Of a stretch of 64,000 nucleotides of DNA, positions 25,052 through 33,800 are shown piece after piece (within the stretch, counting starts at the first letter, position 1; each line of letters begins with the position of its first letter). Both the position numbers and the translations under genes were made by a program. The stretch is from Pseudomonas alkylphenolica (GTDB taxonomy: Bacteria; Pseudomonadota; Gammaproteobacteria; Pseudomonadales; Pseudomonadaceae). The DNA is taken from contig NZ_JADUCM010000031.1 of NCBI RefSeq assembly GCF_016009175.1, forward strand, positions 1 to 64,000. Direction: 5' to 3'. The notes under the pieces are model-generated. The model did not search any database, was not told the DNA's origin, and saw nothing but the letters and a program-made list of their open reading frames with translations.

Positions 25052-26548
25052 GTGCCAGAATTGAAAGACAGGGCCTACTGGCTCGAAAAAGCGCAGTCGC
25101 TGCGCATTGAAGGGCGGGCGTTTATTGAGGGTCGCCATGTCGATGCGCAAAGCGCCGCAACCTTTAATGCCTACAGCCCGATTGACGGTTCGCTGCTGGC
25201 GCCGGTCGCCCTGTGTGCCAGCGCCGACGTTGACCTGGCGGTGGCCGCCGCGCGGCGTAGCTTCGAGGCCGGCATCTGGTCGGACCTGGCGGCCCGCGAA
25301 CGCAAGGCGGTGTTGCTGAAGTGGGCGGCGTTACTCGAAGCCCATAGTGATGAACTGGCGCTGCTGGAGTCGCTGGACAGCGGCAAACCCATCGCTGACA
25401 CCACGGGCGGCGACCTGCCGGGCACGATTTACTGCCCGCGCTGGTTCGCTGAGCTGATCGACAAAGTGCACGGCGAAGTACCGGCGACCGATCCTCAGTT
25501 CTTTGGCACTGTCACTTCGCAGCCGATGGGCGTGGTGGCTGCGGTGGTGCCGTGGAATTACCCGCTGTTGATGGCCGCCTGGAAGTTTGCCCCGGCCCTG
25601 GCCGCCGGCAACAGCGTGGTCCTCAAACCGTCGGAAAAAACCCCGCTCAGCGCCTTGCGCGTTGCCGCCCTGGCGGTGGAGGCGGGCCTACCTGCAGGGG
25701 TGTTCAACGTGGTCACCGGCGATGGCGCCGTCGGCCGCGACCTGAGCCTGCATGGCGACGTCGACTGCATCGCCTTCACCGGCTCGGGAAAAGTCGGGCG
25801 CGAAATCGCAAAAAATGCCGCCGCCTCCAACCTCAAACGGGTCTGGCTGGAGCTGGGGGGCAAATCAGCCAATATCGTCATGGCCGATTGCCCGGACATC
25901 GTCCAGGCAGCGCGCTCGGCCGCCGCGGCGATTTTTGCCAACATGGGCCAGGTCTGCAGTGCCGGGTCGCGGCTGTTGGTGCAGCGCTCTGTTGTCGAAC
26001 CCTTGCTGCGCGAGTTGCTTGCGGCCGCTGACGCTTACCAGCCGGGGCACCCGCTGGATCCTGACAGCGTCACCGGCGCCATCATCGATGGTCTGCAGTT
26101 CGAGCGCGTTTTGCATTACATCGACATCGGCAAGCAGGAGGCGCAACTGCTCAAGGGCGGGCAGCCGTTGGCGCTGGCCGCGTCCGGTGCCTACCTGGAA
26201 CCGACGATATTTCTCGCCGAGCATGCATCGGCACGTATCGCCAACGAAGAAATCTTCGGCCCGGTGCTGGTGGTGATTCCGTTCGACACCCTTGAAGACG
26301 CCATCGCCATTGCCAACCAGACCGAGTTCGGCCTGGCCGCGGCGGTGTGGTCCTCCGATCTCAAGACGATCCATACCGCTACCCGCCAGCTCAAGGCCGG
26401 CACCGTCTGGGTCAATTGCTATGACGAGCTGGTGGACATGAACTTCCCGTTCGGCGGTTTCAAAGAGTCCGGCAATGGCCGGGACAATTCGGCACATGCC
26501 TTGAGCAAATACACCGAACTGAAATCAACCATCATGCGTTGCGCTTAA
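25052..26548 (+). CDS. NAD(P)-dependent aldehyde dehydrogenase (PuuC/KauB-like)
   Basis: A 498-residue aldehyde dehydrogenase. It shows PWNYP (catalytic Asn), GSGKVGREI (cofactor), LELGGKS (general-base Glu) and the nucleophile Cys302 in GQVCSAGSR. This C-terminal half matches amino-aldehyde dehydrogenases such as PuuC and betaine aldehyde dehydrogenase, suggesting an amine-derived or omega-amino aldehyde. It starts with GTG behind a GAGGTG site. It is followed after 10 bases by an Fe-alcohol dehydrogenase, so the operon may oxidise an alcohol to an acid in two steps. The substrate is inferred only. Confidence 0.9.
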   Translation: MPELKDRAYWLEKAQSLRIEGRAFIEGRHVDAQSAATFNAYSPIDGSLLAPVALCASADVDLAVAAARRSFEAGIWSDLAARERKAVLLKWAALLEAHSDELALLESLDSGKPIADTTGGDLPGTIYCPRWFAELIDKVHGEVPATDPQFFGTVTSQPMGVVAAVVPWNYPLLMAAWKFAPALAAGNSVVLKPSEKTPLSALRVAALAVEAGLPAGVFNVVTGDGAVGRDLSLHGDVDCIAFTGSGKVGREIAKNAAASNLKRVWLELGGKSANIVMADCPDIVQAARSAAAAIFANMGQVCSAGSRLLVQRSVVEPLLRELLAAADAYQPGHPLDPDSVTGAIIDGLQFERVLHYIDIGKQEAQLLKGGQPLALAASGAYLEPTIFLAEHASARIANEEIFGPVLVVIPFDTLEDAIAIANQTEFGLAAAVWSSDLKTIHTATRQLKAGTVWVNCYDELVDMNFPFGGFKESGNGRDNSAHALSKYTELKSTIMRCA

Positions 26549-26558
26549 GGTGAACCCC

Positions 26559-27743
26559 GTGGAAAACACGCTTTCAGCATTGAACCCGCAGAAGTGGACC
26601 GTGCCGGTGCCGATGGAATATGGCCCGGGCGTGCGCAACCAGCTCGCCGCCCTGTGCCGGGAATTCAACATTTGCCGGCCGATGATCATCACCGACCAGG
26701 GTTCGTTGAACCTGTCTTTCGTTGGCGATATCCAGCGCAGCCTGACCGAGGCGGGTCTTGCCTGTGGCCTGTACGGTGGTATCGAGCCCAACCCGACCGA
26801 TTTGTCGGTGATGGCCGGTGCGGCGGCGTACCAGGCGTGGGAAGCCGACGGCATCATCGCCCTGGGCGGTGGCAGTGGCCTGGATGGCGGCAAGGCGGTT
26901 GCCCTGATTGCCCGCCAGCAGCGTTGCGAGCTGTGGGCATTCGATTTCGACAAGCCGGTGCCTGCCGGTTTCAGCGCCGCAGACTTCCCGCCGGTCATTG
27001 CCATTCCTACCACCGCCGGTACCGGCGCCGAGACCGAAAGCACGGCGATGCTCACCGACATCGGGCGCGGTATCAAAGGCTGTGTCTGGCATCCCCATGC
27101 CCGGCCATCCGCGGTGATCCTTGATCCCGAGTTGACGCAAAGCCTGCCGGCCAACCTCACCGCCTGGACCGGTTGCGATGCGATCATTCATGCCCTGGAG
27201 GCGTACTTCGTACCGAGCTTCAACCCGCTCAGCGATGGCGCCGCGCTGCAGGCCCTGAGCCTGCTGTGGGGCTCGATCGACACGGCCGTGGTTCACGGCC
27301 GGGACCTGGAGGCGCGGGGCAAGATGCTCATCGGTTCGTGCCTGGCCGGGGTGGCCTTCCTCAAGGGCCTGGGCCTGGTGCATGCGCTCAGCCACATGGT
27401 CGGGGCGACCTACAACACTCACCACGGCCTGACCAACGCGGTGATCCTGCCGGTGGTGCTGCGTTTCAACCAGGCGGACATCACCCCACGTCTAAAGCCC
27501 GTGGCACAGGCAATGGACTTGCCCGATGCGCGCTTCGAGACCTTTTACAACGCCGTGTGCGCCTTGCTCGACCGTCTCGACATTCCCAAGTCCCTGGCTG
27601 CCCTGGGGGTCAAACATGCCGATATCGGCGAAATTGCCCGCAAGTCCATGGGCGACCCCGCGCGTCTGACCAACCCGCGGGACAGCTCGCTGGAGCAATT
27701 GGAGGCGCTGTTGGCCCAGGCCATCGAGCGCGCTCGCGACTGA
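26559..27743 (+). CDS. Iron-containing alcohol dehydrogenase
   Basis: A 394-residue group III alcohol dehydrogenase. The nucleotide site is IIALGGGSGLDGGKA, followed by IPTTAGTGAE. Metal ligands come from GCDAIIHALEAYF (Asp, His) and HALSHMVGATYNTHHG (His residues). The AAGGTGA ribosome site overlaps the stop of the aldehyde dehydrogenase and points to GTG 26559; an in-frame GTG at 26550 would lie inside that site. It works with the adjacent aldehyde dehydrogenase on an alcohol/aldehyde pair. Confidence 0.9.
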   Translation: MENTLSALNPQKWTVPVPMEYGPGVRNQLAALCREFNICRPMIITDQGSLNLSFVGDIQRSLTEAGLACGLYGGIEPNPTDLSVMAGAAAYQAWEADGIIALGGGSGLDGGKAVALIARQQRCELWAFDFDKPVPAGFSAADFPPVIAIPTTAGTGAETESTAMLTDIGRGIKGCVWHPHARPSAVILDPELTQSLPANLTAWTGCDAIIHALEAYFVPSFNPLSDGAALQALSLLWGSIDTAVVHGRDLEARGKMLIGSCLAGVAFLKGLGLVHALSHMVGATYNTHHGLTNAVILPVVLRFNQADITPRLKPVAQAMDLPDARFETFYNAVCALLDRLDIPKSLAALGVKHADIGEIARKSMGDPARLTNPRDSSLEQLEALLAQAIERARD

Positions 27744-27786
27744 TGGCCTGAACCACGCTTCACGTTTTTCGCCGTGCAACCAAACC

Positions 27787-27796
27787 AATAAAAAAA
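27787..27796 (+). promoter_or_regulatory. CA motif before the NCS1 permease
   Basis: AATAAAAAAA merges with the AAGGTG ribosome site of the permease gene. The match to AANAANAA is real but low-complexity. Confidence 0.45.
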
Positions 27797-27808
27797 GGTG
27801 CAACCGCC

Positions 27809-29254
27809 ATGTCTGCGTCTAGCCAAACGGCGTCCAAGGGACGTCTGAATCTTGAAACACGCTCCATCGATTACGTCCCGCTTGCAGAACGTCATGGCAA
27901 GGCCTGGCATTTGTGGCCGATCTGGTTTTGCGGGGAAGTGCACCTGACCACCCTGGCGGTGGGGATCATCGGTGTCGGCATGGGTGCCAACCTGTTCTGG
28001 TCGGCGCTGGCGATCTTTCTGGGCTGCGCCTTCGGCACGCTGTTCATGGCCGGCCACTCGACCCAGGGCCCGCAGATGGGGCTGCCACAGCTGATCCAGT
28101 CGCGCCCGCAGTTCGGTTACCTGGGCGCGCTGCTGGTGTATGTGGTGGCGATCGCCACTTATGTCGGCTACAACGCCTTCAACCAGTTGCTGGTCGGGTA
28201 AACCCTGCATGAATTGTTCGACGTGCCGGAAAACGGCTCGGCGATTGCCTTCTCGTTGCTGGCGATCATCATGGCGATTGCCGGTTACAACACCTTCCAC
28301 AAGGTGCAACGTTTGCTGGCCTTCGTGTTGATTGCAGTGATGCTGGTGTTCACCGTCGGCCTGTTCTTCTTTGTCCAGCTGCCGCCAGAGCAACTGAGTG
28401 TTTCCGGTTTCAAGGCCACGCCGTTCCTGGCGCAGTTCTTTGTGGCGGCGGCGTATCAGCTGAGCTGGGCGATCTACGTGTCCGACTATTCCCGCTACCT
28501 GCCCGCCAACGTCAGTGTGCGCTCGTCGTTCTGGTGGACCTACCTGGGCGCCATGATCGGCGGGGTATGGATGATGCTGATCGGGGCCCTGGCCGCCGCG
28601 CTGAGCCCGGGGCAGAACCTGGCCAAAGGCCTGGTGATGCTCGGCAACACGCTGTTCAGCGGTTTCGGTGAGTTCCTGTTGATTCTCGCCGTGCTCAGCC
28701 TGGTGACCAGCGCCGCGCAGAACTTTTACGGTGCGTCCATCACCTTGCTGAGCATTGCCGATACGATCAAAAGCCAGACCTCCACCTTGCTCAAGCGCAT
28801 TGTCTCGATGCTGTTGGTGGGCGGTACGGCAATCGGCATCGCCATGACCGCCTCCGATAACTTCGTGAAGGACTTCGGCGACTTCCTCGCGATCCTGCTG
28901 TATTTGTTCACGCCGTGGACGGCGATCAACCTCGTGGACTTCTACAAAGTGCGTCACGGCAAGTTCTCGATCACCGAGATCTTCAAGCCCAACGGCATCT
29001 ACGGCCGCTGGAACTGGCGCGGGATCGGTGCCTACGTGGCAGGCTTCGTGGCCATGCTGCCATTCTCCAGCACCGGGCTTTACACCGGGTATGTGACCAC
29101 CTTGCTCGATGGCGCAGACATCAGCATGCTGGTGGGGCTGGTGGTCTCGGCAGTGGTGTACGGCTGGTTGTGCCGTTCACAGAACATCCAGGCTGAACTG
29201 TCGCGCATCGATGAACTGGACAAGCACCTGGAAAGCGGCCTGCAAGCCGGTTGA
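27809..29254 (+). pseudogene. NCS1-family (cytosine/purine) permease interrupted by an in-frame TAA
   Basis: The reading frame encodes a membrane transporter of the nucleobase:cation symporter-1 family, about 480 residues with some 12 helices. A TAA at 28199-28201 splits it after residue 130. The same frame resumes at once (TLHELFDVPENG) and stays open to 29254 with strong family character (SWAIYVSDYSRYLP, SAAQNFYGASIT). A single C-to-T change from CAA (GQTLHE) would explain the stop. It lies between the alcohol dehydrogenase and TetR genes, probably supplying their substrate. It is either a recent null mutation or a base-call error. The 3' part has no good restart site, so the transporter is probably non-functional if the base is right. 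Confidence 0.85.
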
Positions 29255-29268
29255 TCGGCATTGCAAAC

Positions 29269-29302
29269 AACTCACCGCCTGTAACGGGCGGTGAGTTTAT
29301 TT
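29269..29302 (+). terminator. Rho-independent terminator after the permease
   Basis: An 11-bp stem, AACTCACCGCC with GGCGGTGAGTT, has a seven-base loop and is followed by a T-rich tail (TATTTGC). It ends the aldehyde/alcohol dehydrogenase operon. Confidence 0.85.
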
Positions 29303-29371
29303 GCTGTTGCTTGGCCGCTAAAAATTGCTAGATTGGCGCCTCGTTTCGCGTACCTACAAGGTTGTTGATGG

Positions 29372-30013
29372 ATGAGCAGTGAATCTGGAGTGGTCGAACC
29401 GAAGAAGCGCCGGACACGTATCGACCCTTCGATGCGACGCAAGGCCATTATCGAAGCAACGATGCAGTGCATCACCCGCTACGGCCACAGCGGCAGCACC
29501 CTGGAGCGTATTTGCGCGCAAGCCGGGGTGTCCATCGGCCTGATCGGTCATCACTTTTCCAGCAAGGAAGAGTTGATGCTGTCGACCTACCAGGAACTCA
29601 CCGACCAGCTGCGCGAAGAAACCCGCAAGTACCTGGAAGTGCAGGGCGGCTCGCCCGACGACCGACTGCTGGCGATCATTCGCTCGTCGTTTCGCGGGCA
29701 GATCTTCAACGAATTCATCCTCACCACCTGGCTGGGCTTCTGGGGCGCGGCGGTGTCGTCGGATGAGCTGCGCGCGCTGAACAAAAAGCTCTATGCCGAC
29801 TACCGCAAGGAGCTCGAGGCGGTGTTCAAGGCCATCGGCAAGCAAAACGGCACGCAGATAGACGCCAAAAGCGCCGCGCTGACCATTACCGCGTTGCTCG
29901 ACGGATTCTGGCTCGAGTGGGCCCTCGACCATAAAGCCTTCAGTGCCAAGAAAGCCGAGAAGTGCTGCATCACCACGGCGCACATGTTTGTGAACTGCGC
30001 AGCACCTGTCTGA
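29372..30013 (+). CDS. TetR-family regulator (BetI-like)
   Basis: A 213-residue TetR-type repressor. The DNA-binding domain is at residues about 20-65, with RYGHSGSTLERICAQAGVSIGLIGHHFSSKEEL, closely resembling BetI, and a BetI-like C-terminal domain with LDGFWLEWALD. The start ATG is followed in another frame by nothing substantial. It lies 117 bases after the permease behind a terminator, so it has its own promoter. BetI-like regulators often sense choline-like or amine compounds, which fits the amino-aldehyde flavour of the operon, but the inducer is unknown. Confidence 0.88.
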   Translation: MSSESGVVEPKKRRTRIDPSMRRKAIIEATMQCITRYGHSGSTLERICAQAGVSIGLIGHHFSSKEELMLSTYQELTDQLREETRKYLEVQGGSPDDRLLAIIRSSFRGQIFNEFILTTWLGFWGAAVSSDELRALNKKLYADYRKELEAVFKAIGKQNGTQIDAKSAALTITALLDGFWLEWALDHKAFSAKKAEKCCITTAHMFVNCAAPV

Positions 30014-30025
30014 CCGGCAACGATC

Positions 30026-30601
30026 TCAATCCGTCAGTGGCAGGCGATGGATCACCTGGCAGGCATCGTTGGGATCACGCACGGTCGAAAAACCGAAGTC
30101 ACGCGCCAGGTCCTGCATCTCGGCATTGGCCGCCGAGTCGATCGAGTGCATCGCCTTGAAGCCATTGGCACGCGCCTTGTCGATCAGGTGACCGAGCAGC
30201 AGCGCGCCCAGACCGCGACGCTTCCATTGATCGTCGACCGTCACCGCGCATTCACATTCACCGGGCTGGTCACAGGCCGCATAACGGCTGATGCCGACCT
30301 CCCGTAGCTCACCATCGACATGCACCAGCGCTACATAGGCCATGTTGTCGTGGTGATCAATGTCCATCAACTGATCAAGCATGGCCTCGCTGGGCTCCTT
30401 GATCTGGCACAGAAAGCGAAAATGCCGCGATTCGGGCGAGAGGCGCATGATGAAGGCCTTCTCGCGTTCACGGTCCTCGGCGCGCAGCGGCCTGATCAGC
30501 ACATGCCCGCCATCGTCGAGCGGTTCGATCCAGTGTTCGCCCGTTACAGGCGCGAAGGCAGGCGAAACGGCGGTGGGTGCGTTGGAATGAACAGATGTCA
30601 T
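30026..30601 (-). CDS. GNAT-family N-acetyltransferase
   Basis: A 191-residue acetyltransferase. The acetyl-CoA binding segment is WKRRGLGALLLGHLIDKA (R-x-x-G-x-G/A type), preceded by VGISRYAACDQPGECECAVTV. The N-terminal phrase LIRPLRAEDREREKAF resembles the acetyltransferase domain of PatZ-like proteins. ATG 30601 has a GGAG ribosome site. It is convergent with TetR and divergent from mnxG, with 268 bases before mnxG. The target (protein lysine or small molecule) is unknown. Confidence 0.85.
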   Translation of the reverse strand: MTSVHSNAPTAVSPAFAPVTGEHWIEPLDDGGHVLIRPLRAEDREREKAFIMRLSPESRHFRFLCQIKEPSEAMLDQLMDIDHHDNMAYVALVHVDGELREVGISRYAACDQPGECECAVTVDDQWKRRGLGALLLGHLIDKARANGFKAMHSIDSAANAEMQDLARDFGFSTVRDPNDACQVIHRLPLTD

Positions 30602-30807
30602 GAGATGTACTCCGAAAGGTTGGAGAGAGTCATCAAGCATGCTTCATATCTACACCTGTCCACGCGCTCCGGCTTGATGCATGTCAACCCTAGGCCACGC
30701 AGCGTTGATGGTAACGAGTGGGGAAAATGGGTGGGGAATTGGGGAAAGCGTGGATCCAATTTTTGGGGGTGAACTCTTAACCTTTTGATAAGGCTTGAAT
30801 TTTTTTA

Positions 30808-30823
30808 TGGCGCGGAATTTGCT
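30808..30823 (+). promoter_or_regulatory. Sigma-54 promoter candidate for mnxG
   Basis: TGGCGCG-N4-TTGCT places GG and GC exactly ten bases apart, one mismatch from the -24/-12 consensus TGGCACG-N4-TTGCW. It lies about 46 bases before the mnxG ATG. The AT-rich stretch just upstream suits enhancer-dependent activation. In P. putida GB-1, Mn oxidation is known to need the NtrC-type regulator MnxR, which agrees. Confidence 0.65.
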
Positions 30824-30869
30824 CGGCTGAAGGTCAACCACGGTTCATCTGACTTGGAGGCCCGCCAAC

Positions 30870-33800
30870 ATGATCTGCGCCCTGGAGCACACTCGACCCG
30901 ACCCCAATGGTCTTCCTGGCTGGTTGAAAACGCCGGCCCGACTGGCACTACTCGCGGGCGTGTGGCTTGGCGGGGAGGAGGTAGAGGCCGCGGTGCAGTG
31001 TCAGCGCACCCTGGTGGCCGACGTGGTGGCCATGGACCAGCCGCTGATGTTCAACCGCCTGGGTGCGCACAACCCCAACGGCATGATGTTTGCGCTGCGC
31101 AGCGATGTGGTCGACACCAACGGCGTGTTGATTAGCCAAGGAGGGAGTGCCGTGCCTGGCCAGGTCACCTTGCGCCCGGACAAGCGCCCGCGTCCATTGG
31201 TGCTGCGGGTGGCGAGCGGGGACTGCCTGACAGTCAAGCTGCACAACCTGCTGGCGTTCCAGGCCAACCCCAATGGCCAGGGCAACGATCATGAAAACGC
31301 CGCCAATGGCGAACTGCATGTCGACGCCCAGGTCGCCGACCGCCATGTCGGCTTTCAGGTCAACGGCATGCAGGCGTTTGGTTCGATCAACGACATCGCG
31401 GCCAACAGCGGGCGCAACGACAACGCCTTGCTGGCGCCCGGCCAAAGCCGCACTTACACCCTTTACGCGGAGCGCGAAGGTACCTTCGCGGCCACCAGTT
31501 ACGGCGCCACCTTTGGTAGTGAAGGCTCTTCCGGCAACGTCGGCAACGGCCTGTTCGCCCAGGTGGTGGTGCTGCCCAAAGGCGGGCGCGCCTACCACAA
31601 CACGGTCACCGAAGAAGACATGCGCCTGGCAACCCGTGGCCGGACACCGGCCGGGCAGCCGGTCATCGATTACGAAGCGCGCTACCCGGTGAGCGAACCC
31701 TGGATCACCGAGGGCAAAGCAGGCAAGCCGATCCTCAACATGGTCGATGGCAGCGAGATCATTGCCAGCAATGCCGACGCCCTGGTCATGGGCCCCAACG
31801 CCGACGGCAGCTTCCCGCCGACCACCTACCCACTGGAAAGCCAGGGCAAGCGTAATCCGAGCCTGCCCAACCGGCTGGAGCCGTTCCGTGATTTCGCCGC
31901 AGTGTTCCACGACCAGTCCGCGGTCATTCAGGCGTTCCCCGGGTTCTGGGGCGACCCGGTGTTCGGTCAGGTGCTGGACCCGACCCGCGACGCCTTCATG
32001 GTCAACTACGGTTCTGGCGGCATGGGCGCAGAGGTCATCGCCAACCGCGTGGGGGTGGGCCCCATGCACGATTGCCTGTCGTGCGCCTATGAGGAATTCT
32101 TCCTCAGCGCCCACACCACCGGCGACATCGCCATGCAGGTCGATGTGCCGGCCAACACCGGCCTTGAGCTGCTTGCCCCCGGCCAGGTACCCGCGGCGGA
32201 GAACGTCGGGATCAAGGCCAGCATGGCCCTGTATCCCGCCGAGCCTGCCAACGTCGCCCACAGCTACCTGGGGGATGCGGTGAAGTTCCGCAACATCAGC
32301 GTTGGCTACGAGCAGCACGTGTTCCACCTGCATGGTCATCAGTGGCTGTTCAACCCCAACGACGACAACTCCGATTACATGGACGCCCAAGGCGTCGGTC
32401 CCGGCTCCGGTTACACCTACGAGATCGCCAATGGCGGTTCCGGCAACCGCAACCGGGTGGTCGGTGATGCCATCTATCACTGCCACTTCTACCCGCATTT
32501 TGCCCAGGGCATGTGGGCGATGTGGCGCATCCATGATGTGTTCGAAGAAGGCACACGCCTGGCGGTCAGTCAAACCGGCAACAATGCCTATCATGACGAG
32601 CCGTTTGCCTTGCGCAGCGGCTTGCCGGCCCAGGGCGCGCGGGCCTTGCCCGATGGCGAGATCGTCGCTGGCACTCCGATCCCGGCCATCGTGCCCCTGC
32701 CGGGCAAGGCCTTGCCGCCGATGCCGGGCAAAGTTGTGGTGGTGCCGAAGCTGAGTGGTGAAGCGGTGGCTAGCGAGGATGATGCTGGCGAAGGAGAGAC
32801 CGGGCAGAAGGTCGTCGGCTCCCTGGCGCTGGTCGATCGCAGCGAAGCCAACCGTAACGCCGATGGCACGCTGAAAAACCCGGGGTATCCGTTCTGGATC
32901 GGCGGCGTGGAAAGCACCGTCGGCCAACGGCCGCCGACGCCACCGCTGGACATGCTCGATGCACAAACGGCCAAGACCCTGCGCGACAGCGGCAATGCCC
33001 TGTGGGCGGCGCTCGACCCTGCCCAGGCCGGCGGCTTCGACGGTGGCTTGCCACGCCACAACCTCGATGGCTGGGTGGCCGGAGGCGAAGCCCAGGTCAC
33101 CACCAGTGCCCTGGACATGAGCAAGACCCTGGAGCGGGCCAAGCCGGTGTATTACCCGGAGGAGGGTACCGAGGTCGAACAGTCGGCCATGGCCTTCCAC
33201 GCCAAGCCTGCGCACGCCAGCTTCGCCGTGCTGCCCAGTGGTCAGCTGCAGTCGCGCAGCTTCCTGACCAATGGCGCGCCGCCGGTGGCCGGCGCGCCGT
33301 TTTTCGAGCCGTGCATGGACGATCGGCAAAAACGCCTGACCCGCAACGCAGGCCTTGGCTACTACAACAGTGGCGAGCGTCTGGACGCCCAGTCGTTCAG
33401 CGGTGCGTCGCTGTTCAGTGCCGATTCCCCGCGTGTTTACAAAGGCGCCAATATCCAGTTCGACGCCGTATTCAACAAAGTCGGCTATCACTTCCCGCAA
33501 ACCCGCATCCTTACCTTGTGGGAGGATGCCTGGCCGGTGATCAACAAGCAGCGCCCACCGGAACCGCTGGTGATGCGCATGAACACCTTCGACTGCACCA
33601 TGTACCAGCACACCAACCTGGTGCCGTCGGTGTATGAACTGGACGACTTCCAGGTCCGCACGCCCACCGACGTCATCGGCCAGCACATTCACCTGCCCAA
33701 GTGGGACCTGACCGCCGCCGATGGCTCGGCCAACGGCTGGAACTATGAGGATGGCGTGCTTTCACCGTCCACCGTGGTCGAGCGCATCCACGCCATCCGC

